From Gnetum montanum (Eukaryota > Streptophyta > Gnetopsida > Gnetales > Gnetaceae): a stretch of DNA of 64,000 bases. The stretch covers positions 148,630 to 212,629 of the forward strand of contig MNCI01002776.1 of NCBI GenBank assembly GCA_015680685.1, in the 5' to 3' direction. The translations under genes and the position numbers were made by a program. Of this stretch, positions 22,480 through 34,582 are shown in pieces. Each line of letters opens with the position of its first letter. The stretch's first letter is position 1. The notes under the pieces were generated by a model. It saw only the letters and a program-made list of their open reading frames with translations. It was not told where the DNA came from and did not search any database.

Positions 22480-23470
22480 GTATATGCCTCGTAGACTACA
22501 CGAACTAGGTATCTAACATGATTATTGTTCCTAAGAAAAATGGTGCCATTTAGATATGCATTAACTTCTAGAATCTCAACAAAGTAACATTGAAATATGG
22601 CTTTCCATTACCCAACATTGATGAACTCATAGATACAATAGTAAGTCATACTTAACTTAGTTTTATGGAAATATTTTAAGTTATAATCAAATTCAAATTA
22701 ACCTTGAATATTAATGCTTTACAACTTCATGACCTCATGAGGAACTTTTTTCTACACAAAGATGTCTTTCAGACTTAAGAATGTCAAAGAAACATATTAG
22801 CAAGTCATGACCTTCATCTTTAGTAACATGATATTTAAAATCATCAATGACTATGTGGATGATCTAATAATTAAATCCATCATTACAACCATTCATTTTT
22901 CCAATCTAGATGTAGTCATTACCTAATGTAATAATCTCCAACTTAACCCTAAAAAATATATCTTTGATGTAGAAATAAACAAAATCCTTGGATTTCTAGT
23001 TTTAGCTAATGGTATCATGGTGGATCCTAACAATGTTAAGGAAATCATGAGTTCTCCACTACCTAAGTAGTTAAAAGACATCTACATCTTACAAGGTGGA
23101 AACAAATCCATTCATTGTTTCATATGTAGCCTAATTGATTAGTTTCATCCTCTTTCTCATCTGTGTAGAAAATTGATTACATTCAACTAGCACTCAAAGT
23201 ATCAAGAGTTCTTCAATGTGATCAAGCATGCTCTCACTAATCTTCTAGTCCTTCATCATCCTAAATTTAATCTACCTCTTTACCTTTATCTCTCTAAGTC
23301 CAACCATTCCATAATAGACATGCTTTGCCAATGACATGAAGATGACATGGATCTTCCTATCAACTACATCTTTAATTCCTTCTTTGATTGTGAAACGTAT
23401 TATACAAACATAGAAAAAAATTTCTTAGGTCTTATATTTATTCTTAAGAAATGAATACATTAATTACTAG
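22480..23470 (+). pseudogene. Tat-1 reverse transcriptase and RNase H remnant
   Basis: Readable motifs are M-I-I-V-P-K-K-N-G-A-I near 22520, C-I-N-F, F-P-L-P-N-I-D-E-L-I-D near 22600, L-N-P-K-K-Y-I-F-D-V near 22945, K-I-L-G-F near 22985, and an RNase H stretch from F-N-L-P-L-Y-L-Y-L-S near 23270 to N-F-L-G-L-I-F-I-L-K-K near 23440. The YVDD segment falls near 22850 (D-Y-V-D-D-L read across a frameshift). Wording matches Tat-2 42340-43400. Multiple frameshifts. Confidence 0.75.
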
Positions 23471-23699
23471 GGGCACAAGTATGTGATCCACCAAGACAAT
23501 GTTCCACATTCTATCACCACCAACCCTTATGACAACAACCACATGAAAAAATAGAAAATATTCCTTAGTGAGTTTGACTTATCCTAGCTTGCACAATACT
23601 CCATCAAAGGCCAAGTCATAGTAAATCTTATTACATTAGCTCCATTATTAGAGTCTTCCACTATCACCATTCAACCTCCACCTGAGAAACAAAGTAAGT

Positions 23700-24125
23700 A
23701 AGAGATCATTTTTCTTTTGACTCCAACATTAAGACATGAGCATTTCAATTCACACTTGTAATTTGATGGTGTTCATACAACTCAAGGTTATAGTATTACA
23801 TGTATTTTTCATTGCCAAGGTATAAATCCTATTTTTCAAGCTTATAAGTTTAATTTTTATGCATTAATAATGTAGCTAAATACAAAGGCCTTAATCAAGG
23901 TTTTTTCTTATCACTCCAATTATAAATTAAGAGGTTCTTCATGCATGGTAACTCTCAAGTAGTTATGTGGTAAGTAAATAATGAATATCCTTGCAAGATT
24001 GAACACCTTTAGAATTATCTTAACTTAGCCAAAAATTTGACAAATGTTTACTCTCACGTATACATCATTTAGAAAACATGCTTACTAATGTCTTAACCAC
24101 TTTTACTTTACTTACTAACCCCATT
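23700..24125 (+). pseudogene. Tat-1 second (archaeal-type) RNase H domain
   Basis: After the RT-linked RNase H comes a second RNase H-like stretch: F-D-G-V-H-T-T-Q-G-Y-S-I (first catalytic Asp), then V-A-K-Y-K-G-L (the E helix altered to K) and H-G-N-S-Q-V-V near 23945 (normally GDSQLV). A second, archaeal-like RNase H between RNase H and integrase is a known trait of Tat elements. The pieces align with Tat-2 43640-44100. Confidence 0.65.
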
Positions 24126-24404
24126 TTTTCTTAAGGATTATTTAACTCATTCAACATAACAAAATACAAATAACTCCCATAAACAGAGAACGTATAGGCT
24201 TAGTTAACTTATAAAAAGACAAAGAATACTAATACATCATTCAATACTTACAAACTATAGAAGCTCTTGAACATTTATCAACATCACAAAAGGATGATCT
24301 TTGTAAAAATTCTAATCATTTTTGTACTGTTAAACCTAGTATTTTATATCATATTTCTACATTAGATGTTCTTCTATGTTGTCTAAATTGTAAAGAGATG
24401 AAAA
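24126..24404 (+). pseudogene. Tat-1 linker before integrase
   Basis: Weak coding remnant leading to L-L-C-C-L-N-C-K-E-M-K at about 24370-24404. That reading continues directly into N-I-L-K-Q-V at 25960 once LINE-2 is removed, so this is the N-terminal edge of the integrase. Confidence 0.55.
24395..24404 (+). repeat. LINE-2 target site duplication, left copy
   Basis: GAGATGAAAA, repeated exactly at 25950-25959 on the other side of LINE-2. Confidence 0.75.
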
Positions 24405-25949
24405 TTATTTTGGGGCTTTCAGATCCATAATATATATATATTAAAAATAAAAATCCAGAGTACAAAATTAGAGAAATACTGCAAAGAGGAGAAACTCCAA
24501 ATTAATAAAAATAAAAGGTGTAACTATTTTGGGGATGTCTTTTTAGATTTTCATCCTTATAACCAATCTTGAAAAACCTTCCTTTTTGAATAGAAAATTA
24601 GGCATTCCATGAAAGATTAACACTAGATGGAGGGGAAGGAAGCCCTTTCCTTGTCAATAGAATCAACAATATCTAACTATATTATGCTTATATCTTGACC
24701 TATAGTTGCAAATGAATTATTAGTAGTTAAAATATGTTAAACATGTTGTTCATTCTACAAATTTGGTAGGTAATTGTTAATAGATAGACTTCCTCAACAT
24801 TTTTTATTATGAAGAAGTAGTTGAAAACCTCCTGAATCAATAATAGGATTTCTTTAAACTTGAGAAACATATATTTATTCCTCCTTAGTCATCAAATAAT
24901 TTTTTGAAACTAATTTTATCGAAAGCTTCCTTGAAGATACATTCTATTGAACAATAGGAAAAGAAAGGGGTGGGCTAATTATTGAAACATCAACAAAAGA
25001 AATCATCCTAGGATTTGTAGCATCTATAGACAAAACCTAGCAGCATCTATAACATTTGTATAAAAAACCTTAGTATCATTTACAATAGGTTGTTGTTGAC
25101 ATGCTTAGATTGCCTTTTTTCACAATATAAAAGGACATGAATCAAACATGTGATCCTCTCGATGAAAATAGAAACATGATTTTAGAAGATTGTAATAAAT
25201 AAACTTCTATGCATAATCAATTCTGCCAGCATGCAGAGGAATTTCTCGCTTAAGTGAATCAAGATCCACTTCAATCATATATTGAATTCTATGAAAACCA
25301 ATTGCTATAGTGAGGGTTTTAGAACACTTGATTGGTCTAATATGAGAGAGAATATCCCTTTCAACTTTTTCAAAAATTAATGGAAGATTTGGCAATTCAA
25401 CAAAAAAAAAGAAACCTTTCAAAATTCAAGAGATGTTAGATTAAAATAGAAACTCCACTTTCGAATAATCAATAAAGCATGACAATGATTGAAAACACCA
25501 ATATCAAGGACCTTAGAAACCATTGTTGAATCAATAAATTCTACTAGCAAAAATGAGTTTGACAAATAACAAGCATGAACAACATCCAAACCTCAATATT
25601 TCCAAACCAAATTTAAATGATTCAAAAACTTATAGAATAAAGTAAACAATCAAGAATTTTCATGAAAACATACATTCTAAAAATTTCTTGAGTAATAGAT
25701 TCATATAAATAATTAAGAAATTTGTAAAAAGGAAAAAAAGTAGTGGTTCTATTGGAAGGATCACCTATTACATCTAGCAAAATTTGACATAATATGAATG
25801 TCATATTCCTTGCTACCTTAGATCAATGCTAAAACCCTTGCCACTGAAATTGTTGCCATTGAATTCCTCACCATTAAAACACTTTCCCAATGGATCTTAC
25901 TACTATGTCATGAATTATAGATGGATTGTAGAAAATGAAAATCCATTTT
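24405..25949 (-). mobile_element. LINE-2: internally deleted L1-like element inside Tat-1 integrase
   Basis: About 1.55 kb on the minus strand, flanked by a 10-bp duplication GAGATGAAAA. It contains ORF1 and then only a short AT-rich tail with an AT-dinucleotide run (24430-24445); ORF2 is missing. Retention of the 5' part and the tail with loss of the middle means either an internally deleted template or a later deletion. It is related to LINE-1 at the window start. Confidence 0.75.
24560..25880 (-). pseudogene. LINE-2 ORF1 remnant (DUF4283 plus degenerate zinc knuckle)
   Basis: The minus strand encodes a DUF4283-like region at 25620-25300, with the typical V-E-L-P-N-L-P-L-I-F-E in the open stretch 25207-25422. 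It is followed by C-F-Y-F-H-R-E-D-H-M-F-D-S-C near 25170-25130, a CCHC knuckle whose second Cys is Phe. The rest aligns with the Ser/Asn linker of LINE-1 ORF1 (372-760) in order and spacing. RNA-binding role as for LINE-1. Stops and frameshifts throughout. Confidence 0.7.
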
Positions 25950-27030
25950 GAGATGAAAAACATATTGAAACAAGTTAATTTAGGTATATGTGGTAATCAC
26001 TTAGGTTCATTATCTCTAGTAGCTCATATTATTTCACTTGGTTATTAGTGGCCTATGATGTCTAGGGACATATATATAATAGTTAAGATTTGCAATACAT
26101 GTCAACATCATGTTCTACTTATTTATGTTCCATCATAAGAGCTTAGGACTTTTGAAATCATGTAGCCCTTCCAAAACTCGACGCTAGTTCTCATAGGCTT
26201 CATTAATTCCCCCTCTTCCATTGGTCATCAATTCATCTTAACAACTATAGAGTATTTTACCAAGTGATTTGACTTTATTTCCTTAAAATATATGACTTTC
26301 AAGTACATCTATCACTTCATCTTAGTTCATATAATCACTTCCTTTGGTATTCCCCTACACACTATCATTGATAATGAACCCTAATTCAAGAGCAAAGAGC
26401 TTGCCAAGTTTTGTAAGTAATATCAAATCACTGAATTATTCTCATCTTCATGCTACCCCTAATTCAATCATCAAGTTAAGTCAACTAATAAATTTCTTAT
26501 TCATTTACTCAAAACCATGGTTGAAAAATCTCAATGCAATTGGCATACTTATTTATTCAGTGTCCTTTGGCTCTATCAAAGTACCTTTAAAAAATAACAT
26601 GCCAAACCCCTTTCATGCTCACTTATGAGTCAAAAGATATGTTGTTGGATGTGCCTTCAATTTAGTAAACCTTTAATAATTACTTGACAGATGAGAAGAA
26701 TGACAACATGCAATGCATAGAGATAAATATCCTCAAAGAAAACTGTAAGCAAGAAACATTTAACATTCAGAACCATTAAGAGATCATGCATCATCATCAT
26801 CAAAAGCATGTTAGATTGAGATAAATCAAGGAAGATGATCTTGTTCTAAGGCATTTTCCTAATATCAAGACTTCCAAGTTTTCCCTAAACTAGAAAAGAC
26901 CCTTCATTGTTCTCAAGAGCCTTGGTAATGGATCATACTAGTTGGAAAACTTATATGAGAATCAATATCCAAATCTTGTGAATAGAACTTTCATAAAATG
27001 ATACTACATTTGAGATTTAATAAAAAGGAT
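25950..27030 (+). pseudogene. Tat-1 integrase remnant
   Basis: The zinc domain is readable (G-I-C-G-N-H-L-G, then I-C-N-T-C-Q-H-H near 26090). The core has L-I-G-F-I where D is expected, I-I-D-N-E-P near 26370 (second Asp kept) and H-Q-V-K-S-T-N near 26470 (Glu changed to Lys). The tail F-K-E-D-D-L-V-L-R near 26840 and N-R-T-F-I-K-x-Y-Y at about 27000 is the chromatin-facing C-terminal module of Tat integrases. Several stops and two altered catalytic positions. Confidence 0.75.
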
Positions 27031-27043
27031 AAATACAGAGGAC

Positions 27044-28227
27044 TGAGAACTTAGAAGGGGGGTTGAATAACTTTCCTAACTCGAACAACTAAGAAAACCA
27101 AGATTGCACACAAATTTACTTAGTTCCTCAACTTGGATACTTCTACATTTGAAGGGTAGAATATTTTCACACCTCTAGACTTTGTTCCTTCAAAAATGTA
27201 GTTTCAAGGGCATCACAACCTTTACAAATTTTGAGCTCCACAATGAGTATTTTGTTAAAATACACTTAACCCTGCAAGGATCCAACAAGCCCATATCATT
27301 TACAATGATGTGAGCTCCACACGAAGTATTTTCTCTTAAGAAATAAACTCAACCACACAAGGTCCCAATAAGCTTAATAGATGTCTTCTCATAAGAAGCG
27401 CATCAATCCTATAGGCTTACAAATGAAGAAATAAAATCAAGAAGAGAATGTAACTACACTTTACAAATTCCTTACACTTAGGCTCTTGCATAAAATAAAA
27501 TACAAATCACAAAAGAGAGAGAATTCAATTACAAAACAATTTCACTTGATGTAGACAATGATGACATATTCTATTGAATAGTGATTGTCCTTTTCATGAA
27601 GATCCCATTTCTTTTATAACCTTTATCCTTGTCACATAACTTTTGGAATTCATGTAATAGCTAGAAAATGGCTAGTTGTGATGTCCCATTCAATCTTGGA
27701 ATATCTCACTATTTTTTCTATGCTTGCAGGTGGGACATCCTACTAGGAATTAGGACATCTTACATGGGATGTCCTAGCTAGAACATCTCAAGAGAAATTG
27801 AGATGTTTATTATTTTTATGGGATGTCTAGCCTGAAAATTGAGCTTTGTCAATTAAACATCTACTAATCTTCTGGTACGTCTTGGTAGATACTAAAACAT
27901 CTTCTTTCATCTTGTAGAATTCGTGCACCTTTGTAATTTCTTCAAACTCATATAACCTTGGTTGAGAATTTATCATTTCAATTTGACAATGTAGCACTCA
28001 TCTTGGTCTCAACTTACTCTTTATCCCAATCTCTTATCTTGACTTCTTGACACCATCTAAGCCCTTGTACCGATCCCATCATGCTCTTCTCCTAATCTCA
28101 TCAATGCTCTTTATCTTGTTCTCATTAAGCTCTTATCCTTATCTTATCTTTCAAGTCATGCAAGATCCATAGGCACATTTTCCACATTCTTCATATTCCA
28201 AGGTTTTGACATACCAAAAGGTCAACA
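27044..28227 (-). repeat. Probable Copia-type (SIRE/Maximus-like) 3' LTR
   Basis: On the minus strand the segment begins TGTTGACC right after AAGAAGGGGAAGAT, resembling the AAAAAGGGGGAGAT-TGTTGG polypurine tract and LTR start of SIRE-like Copia elements. It ends ...GTTCTCA at 27044. The interior holds the C-rich stretch opposite 'aaggggggttgaata' (27054-27068), common in such LTRs, and repeated GGACATCC/GGATGTCC words at 27690-27830. The partner LTR is not in the window and the target duplication cannot be checked. Confidence 0.45.
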
Positions 28228-29309
28228 ATCTTCCCCTTCTTGGTAATGTCAAAAGCTTGAGAAAATGGGTTAGTATAACAGCATAATATCATATTATTAA
28301 ACAATTAAAGGCACAAAAATTTTTGTATATATATATATAGCTAAGGATGAAAAAAAGATGAATAGTTAATGAGTACACATTCTTTAGCATGGGTTTCATA
28401 GGGCTTAATAAAATTCCATTGATAACTTACCCATATCTGTTCATACTACAAGTCAAGACAATTAATCTATGAAACACATATATTCAAAGCCTTTTAACTT
28501 TTGTCAAATATATTTCCATGAATAACCAAAGGATGAACTCTAAGCACTAAAAATAAGAACTTGTATTTGATATAATAAGCCATAAGCCATTAGTAACAAA
28601 AACATTATCTATTGAATATGCCAAAACTCTTAAATATATATCAATCATACAAGTATGAAGACTATAAATGATAAAAATGAATTTACAACAAATAGTCTTC
28701 ACCATACATTATCTATTACCAAATATTTCATGAATAGCCTTTACCACACTCTCCCCCTTTTTGGAAATTAGCAAAACAATAATGCAAATCAATTCTATTG
28801 CAAGGAAATGAATATAGCACATACAACTTTGAAGATCTTAAATCCAATATCCACAAGAATGATCATGCTGAATATCTTAAAAGATTAGAATTAACTAACC
28901 ATATCATCAACAAGATGCCCATAATTGTATATGTCAATTTCAAATAGCAACACCAAGAAATACATATTAAGCTAAAAGATTCAAAAGTAACTTGAGCAAC
29001 ATTAGCTTAAAATTTTACCTTAGATACTTTACTAGAGTCAAATATGAATAAACCTTTTCTTGCTCACTTTCTCTTGTGGGTGCTAGAGTGGGAAGTCTTG
29101 CTGCTTAAGTGTCTTTTGGTGAGAGTCTCAGAAGACTTCCCCTACACTGGTGCTGCCCCCACTTCCCCACCTCCCCCNNNNNNNNNNNNNNNNNNNNNNN
29201 NNNNNNNNNNNNNNNNNNNNACCCCTCCCCCCTCCTCAAAATACTATTGATAAGGTATAGGCTCCCCCTGCACGTGCTAGACTTCTTTCCAAATTCTCTA
29301 AATACTATG
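28228..29309 (-). other. Remnant next to the Copia-like LTR, no gene seen
   Basis: A decayed, A-rich stretch. A second polypurine-like run, CAAAAAGGGGGAGAG on the minus strand, occurs near 28750, and a TA repeat lies at 28324-28340. It may be 3' internal DNA of the Copia element. It ends at the scaffold gap and the Ath-3 LTR. Confidence 0.35.
29178..29220. other. Assembly gap (43 N) inside a C-rich tract
   Basis: N run flanked by CCCCACCTCCCCC on the left and ACCCCTCCCCCC on the right. True length is unknown. Confidence 0.95.
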
Positions 29310-30138
29310 TGATGAGTGGCAACGTACCCCTACGCCCAACCATATGAGTTACAAAGCATTCACACGTAATCTGGTTGAATTCAATGGACTCCATAGTTTC
29401 TAGTGCAATAGTTTTCTAGGAATTAAACTTTGAATTGAGGACATTCATTGTCATCCCAACTACATTCGTGAAGATCAAGGTATGGTTTTAGTGTAATTAA
29501 GGCACATGATTTTTTTGTCATTTTATGTTTTATGGGTTCAGTGCTTGAAGTAATTTGATGTCTACTTTAATCTAATGAGCTAACTACTATTCAATTAGTC
29601 CTAACATAAGTATCTAGTCCCACTTGCCATACACATCTTGAACACATATAATGTTGCTGGGTTACCATGCATTAAGTGCTGCTTAGATTACCAAACATCA
29701 TAAGTATGCTTGAAGTGGTCGTACTTATGTGTTTACTTAATTGCTATTTAGCTTATCTTGCTTAATTTATTAATTAGCTTAATTACTAAAAAACACTGAA
29801 TAAATAGTTAAAAACATTAAATGCATGAATGAAACATTTAAACTATCTAGAATGTTGCAAGGTTTATCAACAAGTTTGTCTTTATTTTCACACACATTAT
29901 CGTGCTTAGGTACAACAGTGCTTGAATAAAGATCTATACACTCAATGACTCCTACTATGGACACTCAAGAAAAATATTCTAACTCTCAAATGGAGAAACT
30001 GCAAGAGCTTCACTACAATATGACAAACTAATTCCATAAATGTAGATGATGAGCATGTATTTTTAGGCAAGAATAGACTTGTATCGACAAGGCCTAGTCG
30101 ATGAAGGCTCATCGACGTAGCCAATCTATGATTCATCA
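29310..30138 (-). repeat. Ath-3 3' LTR
   Basis: 829 bp, starting TGATGAGTGG and ending ATTCATCA on the plus strand, same family as the Ath-1 and Ath-2 LTRs. The TATA position near 30058 has decayed (CTAAAAATAC on the minus strand). The 5-mer before it is CTATG; its partner is outside the window. Confidence 0.85.
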
Positions 30139-30148
30139 TACCCCCCAT
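30139..30148 (-). other. Ath-3 polypurine tract
   Basis: The minus strand reads ATGGGGGGTA directly before TGATGA, as in Ath-1 at 10574-10583. Confidence 0.65.
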
Positions 30149-30150
30149 GA

Positions 30151-30542
30151 CTAAATGAAAACCCATCCTCAAGTTTCTTTATAAAATTGGAAAGGTATAA
30201 GATTATTGATTGAATCTAGACTTAACAAAACTGAGTACCTAAGTGTACAAATCAACAAATTACAAAAATTGTGGTGTTCATGATACAAAATTGAACACCA
30301 TGAAATGACTTTGCAAAATTGGACAACATATTCTCTGATGGTGTGAAGTCAATTGAGAAGATCAAATAGTCCTAGGCATTGGAGGTTCCTAAGGCTCTAA
30401 AGGACCTTCGTTAGCTCTAGGCATGTTTGGTAGCTATGATGGCTATGGTTGTCATGCTACTACTACCACTTTTGGTGGGAGGCAAAAAGCATCTAGCAAT
30501 GCTTTCATTTTCTCCTCCTTACTCCTAGCATTGTGCATAGTC
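30151..30542 (-). pseudogene. Ath-3 accessory ORF, C-terminal piece
   Basis: Aligns with Ath-1 10590-10985 on the minus strand, including the Pro-rich C-terminal tail region and the block around 'tcctaggcattggaggttc' (Ath-1 10823). It is cut at 30547 by Tat-2 and continues at 48350. Confidence 0.65.
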
Positions 30543-30547
30543 CATGC
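30543..30547. repeat. Tat-2 target site duplication, left copy
   Basis: CATGC, repeated exactly at 48345-48349. Confidence 0.8.
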
Positions 30548-32036
30548 TGAAACACCACCAAATCTAGACTATGGAATCATGGATACAAATTTTGACAAAA
30601 AGTGGGAACTACATGCAACCCCTTTATAGAGTGTAGAGAGAAGTCTCTCAAAGCATAGTTAGCTAGAGGGAAAAATCTTAAAATTTTTCTAGGTGTTGAA
30701 ACTACACTCTCCCCCAAGCACACCATTCTAGAGTGTAGACAGTGTAGTTAGTAGAAGGCTACTTTTCAAAGATTTTGCTAAGTGTCAAGACTATGCTCAA
30801 TCCTAGTTTAGAGTGTCGTTTGTAGAAACCCATTTCCCTCACAGATTCCACTAGTAATGAGACTATGCTCTCCCCAATCCCAGAGCATAGTCACCTTTTA
30901 AAAGAGTGTACTTAGCAAGGATAACCTTCAGTGGCCTTCACAATGTAGCAATGATGCTCACCTTAGCTCTAGAATGTAGTTAAATAACCTTTGGCAAGTG
31001 TAGTTAGTAAAATGCTTCTTTTTTGTATCCTCTTTTTCCCTAGAATTGTAACTATGTTCAACCCCATGCGAGAGGGTGGAGAGCATAGTCCTACAAAGCG
31101 TAGTCTCCAAGTATTATTTTTAGGTACCTTATAGTCCTCTCGATGCACACACATGCATTTGGTAGTGTAGTCACAATCTCATAGTCCCATAGAGTTTGGT
31201 AGAGCATAGCAAAGCACAACACCATCAGCCCTATCGGTACACCACATGAACAATAACTATGTTGAGCGTAGTCCCAACTATTCCATCTACCACATGGCAA
31301 CCATCCTGCATTTCTCGCTAATCCTAAACCTATAAATACTCATGCCCTCAACATTTTCAAAATAAGAGGGAAGAAAAAAAAGAAAGGGATCCTTTTTTTT
31401 ATTTGACAAGTTCAACAAGCAGTTGGCGAACAAGTGAACAGGTGAAGTGGTAGACCATCAATAGAACACTGCATCTAGTAGTACACTATGGAAGTCAACC
31501 CGATAGATGCAGATACCTTGATAGAACACTAGTCTTTATGGCTGAACAACCAAAGGACTATGACTACGTTGTCCACTTGCACCTACTATACACCACATAC
31601 CTTCTAAAACCCTTTCTAGTATTAACTATGGTCAACCCCATTTTGGGTGGTATTCTATTTCATTTCCTCTATTTCTTTGCATTTTTCACACTTTATTTAC
31701 ATTTTTTGCCATTTTTACTACGTAGACATGCTTGAACTATGCTTAGGTGGAAATCCTCACTCATTGACACTGCCTACCTCACTGAAACACTTAACTACAC
31801 TCCTCCCTCAGGCACTTGTAACTATGCTCAACCCCACAAACACCTAGCACCATCTCACATTAGCACTATAGCTAACCATGTTGCACCCTTGTTGCATTTA
31901 GTACATCACTATTCAATCAGCTAGACTGTCTAGGGTACCCTGTCTCTACCTCCATTGGGCCCTTGTGTAGATTGAAGGTTAGGCTATACACCAATGGACC
32001 TTAGTATTCCAGTTGATGATGTTTTTGGTTGTTATA
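30548..32036 (+). repeat. Tat-2 5' LTR
   Basis: 1489 bp, pairing with 46796-48344 along its length. It is packed with variants of GAGCGTAGT and its complement ACTACGCTC, mostly as GAGTGTAGT, GAGCATAGT, ACTACACTC and ACTATGCTC, which are the CpG-decay products. Confidence 0.88.
31330..31340 (+). promoter_or_regulatory. Tat-2 5' LTR TATA box
   Basis: CTATAAATACT, kept at the same place in the 3' LTR (47610-47620). The transcription start should lie some 25-35 bases downstream. Confidence 0.65.
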
Positions 32037-33430
32037 TTTTCTAGCACTAGAAGGAAGGCGACCACATTTTTAGACTCTGTTGTGGTTGTTTCACATGATT
32101 TTTGCATCATAGTTGCTGGGTTTGGGCCACTATAGACCATAACACCCCTATGGACCTATTGCATGTGCAGCAGTAGCTAGATCTTAGGCTAGCGCAAGCA
32201 TTATCTACTAACATATTGGTGTAGATTAGACCTTGTAGTTAGTCCCCCTCAAGATCCCACGTAGTAATCCAAATCACATTCATTCCCACTACCTAAAAAT
32301 TCATCATTTTTAGCTAGAGTGTAGTTGTCTCTAGCATAGCTAACATAGTCCACTTTGTGTAGTTAGTGGTGTTAGCTAGGATAGGGTTAGTTTTGACATA
32401 GTCCACAATGTTTTATGACCAGCAACCCTTGCAATGCTCTCTTGCAAGTTGATCTACGACCATGAACCTAGATCAACCTTCAATGTTAATCTTGAATGCA
32501 CTTGACATCTTGCCCATCCAATAGGAGACCAGGATTGATGACCCTGGGAATCCTATAATGGTAGGACCAAGGTAGTCAAAACCTAGAATACGCTACGCCA
32601 AGAAATGAGTAGTACAACTTCATATGTGTGAAGATTCAAGAAAGATTATTTATAAACTACTTTGAAATAGAGGAAAAATGAAACTACGAGCTAATCTACT
32701 AGGATGGATGGAAGTATATCCCCTCCTCATTTGATATCATACCACTCACGAAGTGCTACCATCGATTTTTAGCCTAGCTCATTTGAGCAGGAGAGTGTGA
32801 CATAGGAATGGACTAAAAGGACCCCCTACAGGAGGAAGAGGATGATTTTGAAGCTCACTTCAAGCATAAGGGCTCCTTCCACATCATCTTCCAATGAGTG
32901 ATCCCTAGTCTAGCTCCTCCTTAGTCTAGTTCACCCATTTTCTTTGAGATGGTCATAGCACCAACATCACCTTCCCACTTCGCCAGGGCTATGTCAATGC
33001 CTATAATAGTAACGCATTAGACATAACACATACATTATCACACGATAGCTTTCCTTGACTTGCCATTCATGGCATCATCGTAACCCATTCAACCATCTTT
33101 GCATGTAGTAACCATATCAGCTCAACTATATGTCCACACAGGGCCCATCTCCAGGCCCCAAATGACTTAAGAATTCAACATCCTACCTATTTTGTCAGTG
33201 CCCCCAGCATTGGCCCAATCCATGTGTGCATTGCTTGCCCCAATCACCACCCCTATAGCATAGCTAACACATCAAGCACATTACACAATTTTGTAACCTG
33301 CAACTAGGCCATGGATCATGCATCTAGGACAACAATAAATAACATAGCCAACATAGCTAGTTGGAGCATCTCAAAGCTTAAATTAGCCATTTTAGATGAT
33401 CCAAAGCTTGATAGAAGAGGTGAAGCAACT
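32037..33430 (+). other. Tat-2 leader and primer region
   Basis: The primer site should start at about 32037 (TTTTCTAGCACTAGAAGG); I cannot match it safely to a tRNA. The rest, about 1.4 kb, has no intact ORF. GAGTGTAGT-like motifs continue at 32315-32420. Ogre-type elements often have a long leader or extra ORF here, but I cannot show one. Confidence 0.5.
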
Positions 33431-33439
33431 CAAAGCTGC

Positions 33440-34582
33440 CTCCTCTAAAATTGTTAAAGTGGTGGACTTCTACTGAGATAATCCTATAAGTCTTGTGGTT
33501 CCACCTCTAACTCTTACAACTAGAGTCTCACTATATCAATTCACCAAATACAATAATAAGGAAGATCCTAATGCACATTTGGTCATGTTTAGATCAGAGT
33601 GCCTGCTATTGCAAGCATGGCCACATATCATGTGCGTGTTCACCATATTATTGACTAGAAAAGAATTAGATTGGTACTGTGCATTGCCCAAAGGTTCTAT
33701 CTTCTCTTTGGAGAACCTCTTGACCTAATTTGTAACATGCTTTAAATACAACTTGAAGTAAGAGATAATCTTAGACCAACTAATGCAAGTCAAGTAGGGC
33801 CACCTAGAGCCCATGTAGAATTTCACTCAACACTAGAGTGCCTCACTAAATGAAATACAAGAGTCGATAGTTGAAGCACATCTCATAGCTATTTTCAAGG
33901 GCATAGTTAATGACTTTATAAAGTTAAAACTATATTACCTAGACTTGCAATCCCTAAGCCAAGCCTTCACTCAAACCAAAAGCATAGAAGATGTGGTAGA
34001 AGCTAGCAAGGATCCAACCTATGTGGCCAAGAAGAACTAGCATTCAAGGAGAGACAAAGATAAGGAAAAGAAAAATGCAATAGTGGCAACTATAGCCAAA
34101 GAAGCCAAAGCAATGAACTAGAGGTAGATAGCTAGGTAGTCCACAGCATTAGATAACAACAAAGCTACCAACTCTAATGCTAAGGTAATCAACTAGCCTA
34201 CATCCTTAGTGGCCATAGTGCAAGTTTCTTAAATGTCCAACTTTGAGCACAAGGATCGCTCTAAGTATACCTTGCTACCACTAAAGTCATTAGAGCTGCT
34301 AGACCAACTACTAAAAGATGGATGCATCCAATATAAACAAATTTCTGAGGATGGCCATAAAAAACATGATAGATACTGTGAGCTACTAATAAATCCTACT
34401 TCGGCAGCACCAAACAAGTTCCTAGTCCTAAGACATTTTAGGTTGGATCAATTTTGCCATTACTACCAGTTGCCTAACCATAGCATGGAATTTTGCCTAA
34501 CCTTGCAAGATGACTTGCAAAGGATGATTGATAGAGGCAAGCTAGTACTTAATACTGCAAACCTGGTCAAGTCTCAGAACTA
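33440..34582 (+). pseudogene. Tat-2 gag remnant
   Basis: The stretch 33495-33728 encodes Y-N-N-K-E-D-P-N-A-H-L, then L-T-R-K-E-L-D-W-Y-C-A-L-P-K-G-S-I-F-S, matching the Retrotrans_gag domain of plant Ty3-gypsy elements (DP..HL and A..W...LP.GSI.SF). The C-terminal open stretch 34233-34583 has Y-T-L-L-P-L near its start and C-H-Y-Y-Q-L-P-N-H-S-M-E-F-C, the Tat-type C-H-H-C variant knuckle, followed by I-D-R-G-K-L. Gag forms the particle and binds RNA. Stops at several points between the two blocks. Confidence 0.75.

Larger units (their letters stand above)
2176..27043 (+). mobile_element. Tat-1: Tat/Ogre-like Ty3-gypsy element, 5' and 3' ends lost, interrupted by Ath-1 and LINE-2
   Basis: Plus-strand remnants in order are protease (2210-2640), spacer and antisense ORF block (2641-9644), RT and RNase H (22480-23470), a second RNase H (23700-24125) and integrase (25950-27030). 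Two RNase H domains are a mark of the Tat lineage. Ath-1 sits at 9645-22071 and LINE-2 at 24405-25949; removing them gives the same order as Tat-2 at 30548-48344. The LTRs, primer site and gag are not visible. The left edge abuts LINE-1, and the right edge abuts a probable Copia LTR just after the integrase tail. Confidence 0.75.

Noticed and set aside
27044-28227. Copia-like LTR as the 3' LTR of Tat-1
   Set aside because: It is in the opposite orientation, with its polypurine tract on the minus strand, and it does not resemble the Tat-2 LTR or its motif.
31538-31924. Open stretches inside the Tat-2 5' LTR as a small gene
   Set aside because: The same place in the 3' LTR is not open in the same frame, and the stretch lies downstream of the TATA box within repeated LTR sequence.
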